From Petrimonas sulfuriphila (GTDB taxonomy: Bacteria; Bacteroidota; Bacteroidia; Bacteroidales; Dysgonomonadaceae), in the NCBI RefSeq assembly GCF_051201015.1, contig NZ_JBPEHI010000007.1: a DNA stretch of 64,000 nt. One strand, 5' to 3'. The notes below the pieces were generated by a model, which did no database searches, was not told where the DNA came from, and was given only the letters and a program-made list of their open reading frames with translations. Within the stretch, counting starts at the first letter, position 1. Every line of letters begins with the position of its first letter. Shown here in pieces: positions 25,963-34,514 of this stretch. The position numbers were made by a program, and so were the translations under genes.

Positions 25963-27636
25963 ATGAAAAAAATTTCTTTTCTTCTATTAATCGTATTAAT
26001 CGCAACAACCGTTAAAGCCCAAACCACGCAAACCGATAAAAATCAACGGTATTTCGATATCAACAAAAGCATCGATATTTTCAACTCCGTGATCAGGGAA
26101 TTGGATATGTTCTACGTGGACAGCGTAAAGGTAGACAGTTTGATCAACGGAACCATCCGCACCATGCTGGCCCGGATGGATCCCTATACGGAGTACTATG
26201 CCGAAGAGAATATCGGTGATCTTCAATTTATGACTACAGGCGAATATGGCGGCATAGGGTCAATCATTTCCTACAACAACAACCGGGTGATTATCAACGA
26301 ACCCTACAAAGGACTTGCGGCCGATAAAGCAGGCCTAAAGGCAGGCGATGCCATTCTGGAAATTGACGGAGCGGATATGGTAAAAGCATCCGTAAAAGAG
26401 GTCAGCGATAAGTTAAAAGGAACTCCCGGAACAACGTTGAAACTGAAAATTCAACGTCCCGGAGAAAACAAATCCCGCGAGATAACCCTTGTTCGCGAAA
26501 AAATAGAAATCGATCCCATCACCTATTCTGCCGTTTTGGATGATGCCGTGGGATATTTGCATTATTCCGGCTTTACCAACGGCAGCTCGAACCGGGTTAA
26601 GGAAACGATCCTGGATCTGAAGAAAAAAGGCGCTGAATCTCTGGTTATTGACCTGCGCGGAAACGGTGGAGGTATTTTGGATGAAGCCGTCAACGTTGTC
26701 AACTTCTTCGTGCAGAAAGGGCTTGAGATTGTTTCCACAAGAGGCAAGGTAAAACAATGGGACAGATCGTATCACACTCAAAACCAACCGATCGATACAC
26801 TTATGCCGATTGTTGTGCTTATCGATACCGGCTCGGCTTCTGCCTCTGAAATTGTTGCCGGCTCACTTCAGGATTTGGACCGGGCTGTTATTATCGGCAA
26901 TCGCTCCTTCGGAAAAGGCTTGGTGCAGACACCACGTGATTTACCTTACGGTGGAAACATCAAAATCACTACATCGAAGTATTACATTCCAAGCGGACGT
27001 TGTATTCAGGCCCTGGATTATTCGCACCGCAATCCCGATGGTTCCGTAGCACGTGTTCCGGATAGTTTGACGCATGTTTTCAAAACTAAAAGCGGTCGTG
27101 AAGTGCGTGATGGCGGCGGTATCACCCCTGACTACGTCATTCCCCAGGAAAAAAGCGGCACGATCGGTTATTATTTACTTACCGAAAACATTATTTTCGA
27201 CTACGTCACCGATTGGGCCCTAAAACATCCGTCCGTTGCACCTCCCGCCAATTTTCATCTTTCCGACGCTGATTACGAACTGTTTAAACAGTTTGTAAAA
27301 AGCAAGGATTTTCAGTACGACCAAATGAGCAACCGCTCGTTACAGTCGTTAAAAAACATCATGGAGTTCGAGGGATATTTCAACACAGCTTCGGAAGAAT
27401 TCAAGGCACTGGAAGAAAAATTGCAACCCAACCTCGATCGTGACCTGGAACTTTTTAGTAAAGAGATCAGGCAGATGATCGAAACCGAGATTGTTCAGCG
27501 GTACTATTACAAAGAAGGTGTACTGATGTATGAGCTGAAGGATGATGCGGCACTGAAGAAGGCCAAAGAAGTGCTGAAAGACAAACAACTTTACGCTCGC
27601 ACGCTCCAGCCGCAACCCGTAACCGAACCTCAATAA
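25963..27636 (+). CDS. C-terminal processing peptidase, S41 family (CtpA-like)
   Basis: A 557-residue protein with a signal peptide (1-19), a PDZ domain (about 85-175, GGIGSIISYNNN and LKAGDAILEIDG) and the S41 protease core. The catalytic Ser lies in GSASASE (290-296) and the catalytic Lys is Lys318 in SFGKGLVQ. Family members cleave near the C-termini of exported proteins and act in envelope quality control. The C-terminal region (about 400-557) is helical and rich in charge. A CapA-like gene begins 10 bases downstream and an MgtC-like gene follows, so the three form a likely operon. Confidence 0.92.
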   Translation: MKKISFLLLIVLIATTVKAQTTQTDKNQRYFDINKSIDIFNSVIRELDMFYVDSVKVDSLINGTIRTMLARMDPYTEYYAEENIGDLQFMTTGEYGGIGSIISYNNNRVIINEPYKGLAADKAGLKAGDAILEIDGADMVKASVKEVSDKLKGTPGTTLKLKIQRPGENKSREITLVREKIEIDPITYSAVLDDAVGYLHYSGFTNGSSNRVKETILDLKKKGAESLVIDLRGNGGGILDEAVNVVNFFVQKGLEIVSTRGKVKQWDRSYHTQNQPIDTLMPIVVLIDTGSASASEIVAGSLQDLDRAVIIGNRSFGKGLVQTPRDLPYGGNIKITTSKYYIPSGRCIQALDYSHRNPDGSVARVPDSLTHVFKTKSGREVRDGGGITPDYVIPQEKSGTIGYYLLTENIIFDYVTDWALKHPSVAPPANFHLSDADYELFKQFVKSKDFQYDQMSNRSLQSLKNIMEFEGYFNTASEEFKALEEKLQPNLDRDLELFSKEIRQMIETEIVQRYYYKEGVLMYELKDDAALKKAKEVLKDKQLYARTLQPQPVTEPQ

Positions 27637-27646
27637 CCCACTTGCC

Positions 27647-28711
27647 GTGCGCTTCACTGCTTCAACTTTATTTCTGTTCCTTGCCTTTTCACTTTCACAA
27701 GCCCAGGAGAAACAGGTAAGGTTGATTTTTGCCGGAGACGCTATGCAACACCTGCCGCAAATACGTGCAGCACAAACCCCTGACGGATACAATTACGATT
27801 CCTGTTTTTATTTGCTGAAGGAGAAAATAGCGTCTGCAGACATCGCTTGTGTGAATTTCGAGACCACATTAGCTGGAAAACCTTATTCGGGATATCCACA
27901 ATTTTGTGCTCCCGACGAGTTTGCTTCCGGATTGAAAGATGCGGGATTTGATATTTTCTTTCTGGCCAACAACCACGTCGTTGATAAAGGGCGCAGGGGA
28001 GTTGAGCGCACACTCGGCGTGCTGGATTCCATCGGGGTAAAACATACAGGAGTATTCCGTTCGAAAGACTTCCGGGCATTGAACTACCCTCTTATGGTTA
28101 TTAAAAACGGTATCCGGATTGCTTTCCTGAATTACACGTACGACACCAACGGACTCCCGGTTACTTCGCCCCATATGGTGAACGTCATCGATACGCTGCA
28201 AATGAAAAGCGATTTAAGGCTCACGCAACTTTATAACCCCGATATCGTTATCGCCAATATGCATTGGGGCGATGAATACGTAACCCGTCCGAGTGCCGAG
28301 CAGAAAAGGCTGGCCAGTTTTCTTTTCAGGAACGGCGTCAGAATCATTATCGGCAATCATCCGCACGTAGTACAACCGTTGGTTAAGAATAAAACAAACA
28401 ACGAGATTGAGACCGTTGTTTATTATTCGCTCGGTAATTTCGTCTCCAACCAGCAAAAAATAAATACCGACGGCGGGGCAATGGCTGAGATAGTTATCCA
28501 TATGGCGGATGATAACAGTCCGGTGAAGATAATATCGTGCAGTTACTCGTTGATCTGGGTGAGAAAACATACCGAAAACGGGAAGTTGAAATACACGGTC
28601 ATTCCGGTAGAGGAACACAAAAAAAAGGCAATTCCGGAGCTAACCCCGGAAGAATGGCAAAAAATGAATATCTTTGCAACCAAGGCCGATCAACTAATTG
28701 GATCGTTTTAA
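27647..28711 (+). CDS. CapA-like (PGA_cap) exported metallophosphoesterase-fold protein
   Basis: A 354-residue protein starting from a GTG at 27647, with a signal peptide (ending SLSQAQ). CapA-family motifs are present: LIFAGDAMQHLPQI, VNFETTL, FFLANNHVVDKGRRG, VIANMHWGDEY, IIIGNHPHVVQP and VYYSLGNFVSNQ. The GD, NH, H-G-E and H-H residues are the expected metal-site set of this calcineurin-like fold. CapA supports poly-gamma-glutamate capsule synthesis in Bacillus. Without capB or capC here, the substrate is unknown. It starts 10 bases after the CtpA-like gene. Confidence 0.88.
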   Translation: MRFTASTLFLFLAFSLSQAQEKQVRLIFAGDAMQHLPQIRAAQTPDGYNYDSCFYLLKEKIASADIACVNFETTLAGKPYSGYPQFCAPDEFASGLKDAGFDIFFLANNHVVDKGRRGVERTLGVLDSIGVKHTGVFRSKDFRALNYPLMVIKNGIRIAFLNYTYDTNGLPVTSPHMVNVIDTLQMKSDLRLTQLYNPDIVIANMHWGDEYVTRPSAEQKRLASFLFRNGVRIIIGNHPHVVQPLVKNKTNNEIETVVYYSLGNFVSNQQKINTDGGAMAEIVIHMADDNSPVKIISCSYSLIWVRKHTENGKLKYTVIPVEEHKKKAIPELTPEEWQKMNIFATKADQLIGSF

Positions 28712-28714
28712 GCT

Positions 28715-29170
28715 ATGCCAACATGGGAGTTTGTTTTTCGCCTGCTGGCGGCAGTTGCTGCCGGTGGCGCCGTGGGACTTGAACGTCAAATCAATAATAA
28801 AAGTGCGGGATTCCGTACCAATACCCTGGTATCGGTAGGTGCCTGTATTTACGTGCTGATCAATGTAATTTTAACCGAAAACGGCGGAGACCCTACTCGG
28901 ATAATCGGCCAGATTGTAACGGGAATCGGCTTTCTGGGAGCGGGTGTGATCCTGCACAGGGGCATCAATGTCCAGGGCCTCACCACTGCGGCTACGATAT
29001 GGTGCAGCGCCGCCCTGGGCTCCCTTGCCGGATTGGGTTTGTATGTGGAGCTGTTGATTTCCGCCCTGTTGATTATCCTGGTCAATACGGCCTTCAAGAA
29101 AGCGGACAAATGGTTTATGGGAGAGAAGAAAAAGAAAGCCGGAAATAACAACGATCATTCATTCGAATAG
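28715..29170 (+). CDS. MgtC/SapB family membrane protein
   Basis: A 151-residue protein with about four transmembrane spans and the MgtC core: RLLAAVAAGGAVGLERQINN, SAGFRTNTLVSVGACIYVL, GQIVTGIGFLGAGVILHRG and VQGLTTAATIWCSAALGSLAG. MgtC proteins are linked to magnesium limitation and control of the F-ATPase in pathogens; this short form lacks the C-terminal ACT-like domain. It follows the CapA-like gene by three bases and ends three bases from the convergent DUF1460 gene. Confidence 0.9.
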   Translation: MPTWEFVFRLLAAVAAGGAVGLERQINNKSAGFRTNTLVSVGACIYVLINVILTENGGDPTRIIGQIVTGIGFLGAGVILHRGINVQGLTTAATIWCSAALGSLAGLGLYVELLISALLIILVNTAFKKADKWFMGEKKKKAGNNNDHSFE

Positions 29171-29173
29171 AAA

Positions 29174-30031
29174 TCAACGGACAAGCATTACCGTGATTCC
29201 CGTACAGGATTTTTGCTTCTTACAATAATCACTCAACGTTTTTTCATCAATCACCACGTTGTTTTTCGCACTCGATGCGTGGATAAACGTCAGTTTACCG
29301 TCCTTTTTGTAGGCAAACCCCGTGTGTGTGGTGTCCAACCCTTTGATGGAGGTGGTAAAGGCAATCATCGCCATGTGTGGAATATCTACTTTCGCTGACT
29401 CTAACTTTTCTTTAGGGAGGTAGTAAAATCCTCCCCTGGCGTTTATCTCGCCTTCAATATTCCTTATTCTTTCGAGCATTTGATCGTCTGTTTTCAACAA
29501 ACGGTAAGCAGTGCGGTGCGAAGTCATAAAATCGATGGTTTTCGTTTCAGATATTCCACCCAACCGTTGGCTTGCTTCCGATAAAATTTTCTTTTTCACG
29601 TTATCGTAAATCCAGTCAGAAGTGTAATGCAGCCGGGAATCGTAACCATCGACAACACCATTTCTATACCTGATTCGTTTTAGTTGCGAAGCAAAATTGT
29701 CAAACGAAAGATCGTCCGAAACAACTGTGTTAGCAAGGGCAATAACTGTTTCCACAAAAGTCACACAATCGAATTCCCGTAAATTTATCACCAGTCTTTC
29801 GGTATCGTTTTTATCCAAAGTCCCGGTAACATAAGGCGCATTGAGAAAAAATTCCGCTGTCTGTTGCAAAATCAGTTCTTTTGATTTTGACCGGATAGGG
29901 TCTATGTGTTTTCTGTAATGCTCGAAAATAATTTTGTCCTGCGGTTCCCAATCGATGGATTGGGTAAAGGAGACCTGAACATCAAAAAAAAAGGAGAAAA
30001 ATAAGAAAAAATGAATGGGTTTAGGCAACAT
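29174..30031 (-). CDS. DUF1460 exported NlpC/P60-like amidase-family protein
   Basis: A 285-residue protein with a signal peptide (1 to about 23). DUF1460 signatures are LREFDCVTFVETVIALANTV (putative nucleophile Cys), RIRYRNGVVDGYDSRLHY, DTTHTGFAY (putative catalytic His) and LTFIHAS. Members have a cysteine-peptidase fold and are annotated as N-acetylmuramoyl-L-alanine amidase-like. A periplasmic peptidoglycan-fragment role is therefore likely but inferred. It precedes ung's end region on the same strand with a 24-base gap downstream of ung. Confidence 0.85.
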   Translation of the reverse strand: MLPKPIHFFLFFSFFFDVQVSFTQSIDWEPQDKIIFEHYRKHIDPIRSKSKELILQQTAEFFLNAPYVTGTLDKNDTERLVINLREFDCVTFVETVIALANTVVSDDLSFDNFASQLKRIRYRNGVVDGYDSRLHYTSDWIYDNVKKKILSEASQRLGGISETKTIDFMTSHRTAYRLLKTDDQMLERIRNIEGEINARGGFYYLPKEKLESAKVDIPHMAMIAFTTSIKGLDTTHTGFAYKKDGKLTFIHASSAKNNVVIDEKTLSDYCKKQKSCTGITVMLVR

Positions 30032-30055
30032 TTGAAGATTTGTTGAAGTTTACAT

Positions 30056-30718
30056 TTACCAATCTATGGGGGAAATACCGTGAGCCCGTAAATACGTATT
30101 TGTTTTACTAAAATGCTTGTTTCCAAAGAATCCCCGATGTGCAGATAATGGCGAAGGGTGCGGGGATTTCAACACAAGATGTCTATTCGTATCAACAACG
30201 GAACCTTTACGCTGTGCATAGGCTCCCCAAAGGAGGAAAACCAGATTTTCACGTTCGTTGGCGAGGTGATAAATAGCGGAATCGGTAAATTCTTCCCATC
30301 CTTTGTGTTGGTGTGAGCCGGCCTGATGGGCACGGACAGTTAGCGTTGCATTCAATAAAAGAACCCCCTGCCTGCTCCATCTTTCCAAGTTTCCCGATGC
30401 CGGAACGGGGTTTCCTAAATCGTTGTGAATCTCTTTGTATATATTGACCAGCGATGGAGGAATTTGTACTCCATCGTTCACTGAAAAACACAATCCATGA
30501 GCCTGTCCGGGTTCGTGATACGGATCTTGACCCACAATAACCACCTTTACCTGCTCAAAAGGGCATTGGTCAAAAGCGTTAAAAATCAGCTTTGCCGGCG
30601 GATAAACGGCTCGTGTGGAATACTCCTGCCGTATGAAATCAGTCAGGGTTTTAAAATAAGGTTTTTCAAACTCTTCACTCAGTCGTTGTTTCCAGCTCTC
30701 TTCTATTTTTACAGTCAT
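30056..30718 (-). CDS. ung: Uracil-DNA glycosylase, family 1
   Basis: A 220-residue enzyme that removes uracil from DNA to begin base excision repair. Active-site motifs are VVIVGQDPYHEPGQAHGLCF (the Asp of GQDPYH activates water), LLLNATLTV and HPSPLSAHRGFFG (the His of HPSPLSAHRG stabilises the uracil anion). Length and start match family 1. It is followed by the DUF1460 gene on the same strand. Confidence 0.97.
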   Translation of the reverse strand: MTVKIEESWKQRLSEEFEKPYFKTLTDFIRQEYSTRAVYPPAKLIFNAFDQCPFEQVKVVIVGQDPYHEPGQAHGLCFSVNDGVQIPPSLVNIYKEIHNDLGNPVPASGNLERWSRQGVLLLNATLTVRAHQAGSHQHKGWEEFTDSAIYHLANERENLVFLLWGAYAQRKGSVVDTNRHLVLKSPHPSPLSAHRGFFGNKHFSKTNTYLRAHGISPIDW

Positions 30719-30736
30719 AACGGTTTATAAAGCTAG

Positions 30737-30806
30737 ACTATTGCTTGCTAAGGCATGACTCATGCAGGCTTAAGCATTGTCTGTTCGCATAGCCTGACGC
30801 AATAGT
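30737..30806. repeat. Cluster of nested dyads between ung and asnA
   Basis: Three perfect inverted repeats are packed here: ACTATTGC (30737-30744) with GCAATAGT (30799-30806) as an outer pair, GCATGA-C-TCATGC (30753-30765), and the 8-bp palindrome GCTTAAGC (30768-30775). The strength of the symmetry suggests an RNA structure or a protein-binding region upstream of ung. There is no T-run typical of a terminator. Confidence 0.45.
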
Positions 30807-30885
30807 TGGTTTTTGGTGAGTAAAAATACAAAAAAACAAGCAGAAACAGGAATTTTCAATGAAATTCAACAGAAAAGTCTTCGGC

Positions 30886-31923
30886 TTATATCAGGAAGAT
30901 ATCGTTCTCTGCAGCTTCTCTTCTCATTTCTTTCGACCATATGCTGGCCTGGATCTCCCCGATATGCGCTTTACGCAAATAGTACATACACAAGCGTGAC
31001 TGTCCTATCCCTCCACCTATGGAAAGGGGAAGTTCATCGTTGACCAACCGTTTGTGAAAAAACAAACGGAGTTTTTCCTCCTGATTTTTGATTTTTAACT
31101 GCTTCAACAAGGCTTTCTTGTCCACCCGAATTCCCATGGATGACAGTTCCACAGCCCTATCTAGCACGGAGTTCCAAACAAGCAAATCGCCATTCAATCC
31201 CTCGAAACCCTCCTCGTTGAGTGTTGTCCAGTCGTCGTAATCGGCAGAACGTCCATCGTGTGGCTCACCGTTAGATAAGCTCCCCCCGATACCAATAATA
31301 AAAACGGCTCCGCATTCTCTTGCTATGGCATCTTCTCGTTCCTTTGCCGCCAGATCCGGATATTTTTGCAACAAATCTTCAGAAGAAATGAAGGTTATTT
31401 CGCGTGGAAGCTCAGGTGTTAACTGAGGAAAATATTCATGTACCAGATATTCGGTACGGAGCATAGCGCTGTAAATCCGCTTTACAACATCTTTCAGGAA
31501 CGTAACCGTTCTTTCTTTTTCATCGATTACCAACTCCCAATCCCACTGGTCAACATAAAGCGAATGCAGGTTGTCCAATTCTTCATCAGCTCTGATAGCA
31601 TTCATGTCGGTATAAATACCATACCCCTTTTCTATTCCGTAATCGGCCAGAGTCATTCTTTTCCATTTGGCAAGAGAATGTACAATTTCAGCAACGGTAT
31701 CGTTCATATCCTTAATAGGAAAACTCACCGGACGCTCTATTCCATTCAGGTCGTCGTTGATTCCGGTTCCCTTTTCCACAAAAAGAGGTGCGGTAACACG
31801 CCGTAAACGTAACTCCGATGCTAAATTTTGCTGAAAAAAATCCTTGATTTTTTTAATTCCAAGCTCCGTCTGCCTTAGATTTAACAAGGGTTTATATCCT
31901 TTTGGAACAATCAGGTTTGACAT
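30886..31923 (-). CDS. asnA: Aspartate-ammonia ligase (asparagine synthetase A)
   Basis: AsnA makes asparagine from aspartate, ammonia and ATP, using a class II aminoacyl-tRNA-synthetase fold. The start at 31923 (MSNLIVPKGYKPLLNLRQTE) gives 345 residues, the family length; an in-frame start at 31953 would overlap the -7 box. Motifs include RVTAPLFVEKGTGINDDLNG, SIGGGIGQSRLCMYYLRKAHIGEIQASIW (split for length in the alignment) and MGIRVD. It is a single gene with the clearest promoter in the window. Confidence 0.95.
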   Translation of the reverse strand: MSNLIVPKGYKPLLNLRQTELGIKKIKDFFQQNLASELRLRRVTAPLFVEKGTGINDDLNGIERPVSFPIKDMNDTVAEIVHSLAKWKRMTLADYGIEKGYGIYTDMNAIRADEELDNLHSLYVDQWDWELVIDEKERTVTFLKDVVKRIYSAMLRTEYLVHEYFPQLTPELPREITFISSEDLLQKYPDLAAKEREDAIARECGAVFIIGIGGSLSNGEPHDGRSADYDDWTTLNEEGFEGLNGDLLVWNSVLDRAVELSSMGIRVDKKALLKQLKIKNQEEKLRLFFHKRLVNDELPLSIGGGIGQSRLCMYYLRKAHIGEIQASIWSKEMRREAAENDIFLI

Positions 31924-31950
31924 TTTATACCGTTTTGATGTAATCGTCTG

Positions 31951-31981
31951 CAAAGATACATCAATTATTCAGTTTGTCAAA
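31951..31981 (-). promoter_or_regulatory. Bacteroides-type promoter of asnA, both boxes present
   Basis: On the minus strand TTTG (31981-31978) is followed after exactly 19 bases by TATCTTTG (31958-31951). This matches the consensus TTTG-N19-TAnnTTTG in both boxes and spacing. The asnA ATG lies 28 bases downstream. Confidence 0.75.
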
Positions 31982-32041
31982 TATTTTCATCACAAATACT
32001 CATTTTGACAATTTTTTTAATAAAATAAGATCAAAAGAGCA

Positions 32042-32953
32042 TTAAACCTCTAGTTTGCCTATTATTTCGCTGACTGACTTCAAATTATGCCTATCCAGGT
32101 AATCGGTAATTCCGTCGATTACTTTCATGGAAACCGCAGGATCTATAAAGTTATAGGTCCCGATTTGTATGGCTGTCGACCCGGCAAGCATAAATTCAAT
32201 GGCATCGGCTGCATTTGAAATTCCTCCCATCCCGATAACCGGAATTTTCACGGCATTGTATACTTGCCAAACCATTCGCAGCGCGATAGGCTTTATACAC
32301 GGACCCGACAACCCTCCCGTCACGGTGGAGAGCCTGGGCCTTCTGGTTTCCGCATCGATAGCCATTCCCAGAAATGTATTTACCAGCGAGACAGAATCAG
32401 CCCCCTCATCCTCAACCGCTCTCGCAATATCAGCTATATCGGTAACGTTGGGCGATAACTTTACAATCAATGTCTTATGGTAAACATTGCGAACTGCTCT
32501 GGTAACGTTTGCAGCCGACTGGCACGAAGTACCAAAAGCCATTCCGCCCTCTTTGATGTTGGGGCAGGAAATGTTCAGTTCAATGGCAGGAACTTTATCC
32601 AAATCGGCCAGTCTTTCGGAACATTTTACGTAATCATCGAGCGTTGAGCCCGATACATTAACGATTATGCAGGTATTGTACCCTTTTATTCCGGGATAAA
32701 TATGTTCGACAAAGTAGTCCACACCTTTATTTTGCAAGCCGACAGAATTAAGCATTCCGGAAGGTGTTTCAGCCATCCTGGGATAGTCGTTGCCTTGTCT
32801 CGGCTCCAGGGTAGTTCCCTTGACAAAAATTGCCCCCAACCGGTTCAAGTCAATGAAATCAGCATATTCCACTCCGTAACCGAAGGTTCCCGATGCCGTG
32901 GTTACCGGATTTTGCAATTCCAGTTCTCCGATATTTACTTTTAATCGATCCAT
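32042..32953 (-). CDS. pyrD: Dihydroorotate dehydrogenase B, catalytic subunit
   Basis: PyrD oxidises dihydroorotate to orotate in de novo pyrimidine synthesis; the class 1B enzyme passes electrons to NAD through PyrK. The 303-residue protein has TASGTFGYGVEYADF, the catalytic-loop stretch NISCPNIKEGGMAFGTSCQS (Cys active base, as in class 1B), KLSPNVTDI, GGLSGPCIKPIALRMV and GMGGISNAADAIEFMLAG. The start overlaps the end of pyrK by 13 bases, so the two are translationally coupled. Confidence 0.96.
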   Translation of the reverse strand: MDRLKVNIGELELQNPVTTASGTFGYGVEYADFIDLNRLGAIFVKGTTLEPRQGNDYPRMAETPSGMLNSVGLQNKGVDYFVEHIYPGIKGYNTCIIVNVSGSTLDDYVKCSERLADLDKVPAIELNISCPNIKEGGMAFGTSCQSAANVTRAVRNVYHKTLIVKLSPNVTDIADIARAVEDEGADSVSLVNTFLGMAIDAETRRPRLSTVTGGLSGPCIKPIALRMVWQVYNAVKIPVIGMGGISNAADAIEFMLAGSTAIQIGTYNFIDPAVSMKVIDGITDYLDRHNLKSVSEIIGKLEV

Positions 32954-33714
32954 GTGAGTTCGTTAATGTTAAAGACGGGTCCATCGGTGCAGGCGCAAAG
33001 ATTTCCCCGGGTTGTTTTCTCGATGCAGCAGAGGCAAGCTCCGAAACCGCACGCCATAAGATTTTCCAATGATGCTTCACATCCGGTTTTGTTCGTGCGT
33101 GCATACCGGGCTACCGCCACCATCATAGGTTTTGGTCCGCATGTATAAATAAAGTCATATACGTTGTTCCGAAGAACAGAATGATCGGTTACAAATCCTT
33201 TTTCGCCCAACGATCCGTCCTCAGTAGTATAGTACACTGTTCCCAACGCCTCAAAATCACTCAATTGAAGTATATCCCTTTGGGAACGTCCCCCTAACAG
33301 GAACTCGGGAGAATACCCTTTTTCATTGAGTTTTTTCCCCAGAAAAAGCATGGGAGCAGTGCCCACTCCCCCTCCCACAAGCAGGTATTTGCCCTCTTTC
33401 TTCGGAATGGTAAAGGAGTTGCCCAGCGGAAAAATCAGATTCAATAGTTGACCAGCAGGTGTTTCACATATTTTTCGGGTTCCTTCACCCACACGCTGTA
33501 TCAAAAGCCACATTTCATTTTTTTCCTTATCTACAAAGTTTATGGATATAGGCCTTCGAAGAAACACATTGCCTGAATTACTTACTAAAACCTGAACAAA
33601 CTGTCCCGGAAACATATCGGGCAACGTATCATTATCTGCCGGAGTAACCTTGATCAGGTTGTTCTGGTAATTAAGAGGTTCGTTTGAGCGAACAATGAAG
33701 TCGAGTACTTTCAT
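32941..33714 (-). CDS. pyrK: Dihydroorotate dehydrogenase B, electron transfer subunit
   Basis: PyrK carries FAD and a [2Fe-2S] cluster and delivers electrons from PyrD to NAD. The start at 33714 (MKVLDFIVRSNEPL) gives 257 residues, the family length; an in-frame ATG at 33804 would overlap the -7 box and adds an unrelated leader. Seen: FAD-binding RRPISINFV, NAD-binding GKYLLVGGGVGTAPML, and the cluster ligands in CEASLENLMACGFGACLCCI plus a later Cys in GNLCACTDGP. The 13-base overlap with pyrD indicates an operon with pyrK first. Confidence 0.95.
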   Translation of the reverse strand: MKVLDFIVRSNEPLNYQNNLIKVTPADNDTLPDMFPGQFVQVLVSNSGNVFLRRPISINFVDKEKNEMWLLIQRVGEGTRKICETPAGQLLNLIFPLGNSFTIPKKEGKYLLVGGGVGTAPMLFLGKKLNEKGYSPEFLLGGRSQRDILQLSDFEALGTVYYTTEDGSLGEKGFVTDHSVLRNNVYDFIYTCGPKPMMVAVARYARTNKTGCEASLENLMACGFGACLCCIEKTTRGNLCACTDGPVFNINELTWID

Positions 33715-33735
33715 CGGTGAAAACTTTATTGGGTA

Positions 33736-33743
33736 CAAATTTA
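33736..33743 (-). promoter_or_regulatory. Putative -7 box (TAAATTTG) for pyrK-pyrD
   Basis: Minus-strand TAAATTTG fits TAnnTTTG, 21 bases upstream of the chosen pyrK ATG, and supports that start. No clean -33 box. Confidence 0.4.
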
Positions 33744-33775
33744 CACTATAATTTTCAATTCCTGCACAGGCGCAC

Positions 33776-33812
33776 AAAAATAAAACCAGGCTTGCAAAGG
33801 GCAAACCTGGTT
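33776..33812 (-). terminator. Rho-independent terminator of the exported methyltransferase gene
   Basis: AACCAGG-TTGC (33784-33795, one mismatch) pairs with GCAA-CCTGGTT (33801-33812), followed on the minus strand by TTTTATTTTT. It lies 39 bases past the methyltransferase stop. Confidence 0.72.
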
Positions 33813-33850
33813 CTGAAGCAGGATTACGGTTTTTTAAAAACCCCTTTTCT

Positions 33851-34399
33851 CTATTTTATCCGGCTGCTATCTTTTCTTTTGGGAACCGTCCACAAATATA
33901 CCGTTCTACCATCTACTGATACCTGCTTATCTGGCTTCCAGTCACCCATGTCAAAAGCATGAGAAACAACCCTGCTTCCCGGTTTCATTTCTTTCAGTAT
34001 TTTCGGCATTAATTTCAGGTTGACATCCGGTAGCAGATAAAGGGTTAGCACAGTAGCTTTACTGAAATCAAAATCGAAAAGATTTCCTTCGTAAAATTTC
34101 ACTTTCTTTTCTACTCCTTTTTTCTTAGCATAAGCATTGGCCTCCTCAATCCTTTCCGGGTTCAGATCCACTCCTATCCCGGTAGCTCCATATTTTTTGG
34201 CAGCAGTTATCACTATACGCCCATCACCGCATCCCAAATCGTAAACGACATCGCTCCTGTTCACTTTTGCCAAATCAAGCATAACATCTACCACCTCCAT
34301 CGGAGTAGGAACATAGGGAACGTCAAGATCTATCTGGGCATTTAACTGTGTGAATGCCAACGTGAATAACAAAACAAACAAGCACTTGACTGATTTCAT
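33851..34399 (-). CDS. Class I SAM-dependent methyltransferase with a signal peptide
   Basis: A 182-residue protein with a convincing Sec signal peptide (MKSVKCLFVLLFTLAFTQLNAQ) and then an intact methyltransferase core: motif I VVYDLGCGDGRIVITAAKK, acidic strand end GIGVDLNPERIEEAN, and motif II-like ATVLTLYLLPDVN. SAM is made in the cytosol, so an exported SAM enzyme is puzzling. Related exported methyltransferases are annotated in many bacteria without a known role. It could be membrane-tethered with an inward domain, but no stop-transfer charge pattern was seen. It is flanked by a terminator and by a 115-base gap to the permease gene. Confidence 0.82.
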   Translation of the reverse strand: MKSVKCLFVLLFTLAFTQLNAQIDLDVPYVPTPMEVVDVMLDLAKVNRSDVVYDLGCGDGRIVITAAKKYGATGIGVDLNPERIEEANAYAKKKGVEKKVKFYEGNLFDFDFSKATVLTLYLLPDVNLKLMPKILKEMKPGSRVVSHAFDMGDWKPDKQVSVDGRTVYLWTVPKRKDSSRIK

Positions 34400-34514
34400 G
34401 TTGTGTAATTTTTAATTGTTAGAAAATAAGGGTCTTATGTAATAAATCAACGGGTACCGTTAATTGTTCAACCGATGTAAGAATAAATAAGGTAAAATTA
34501 ACAATTTAAGACTG

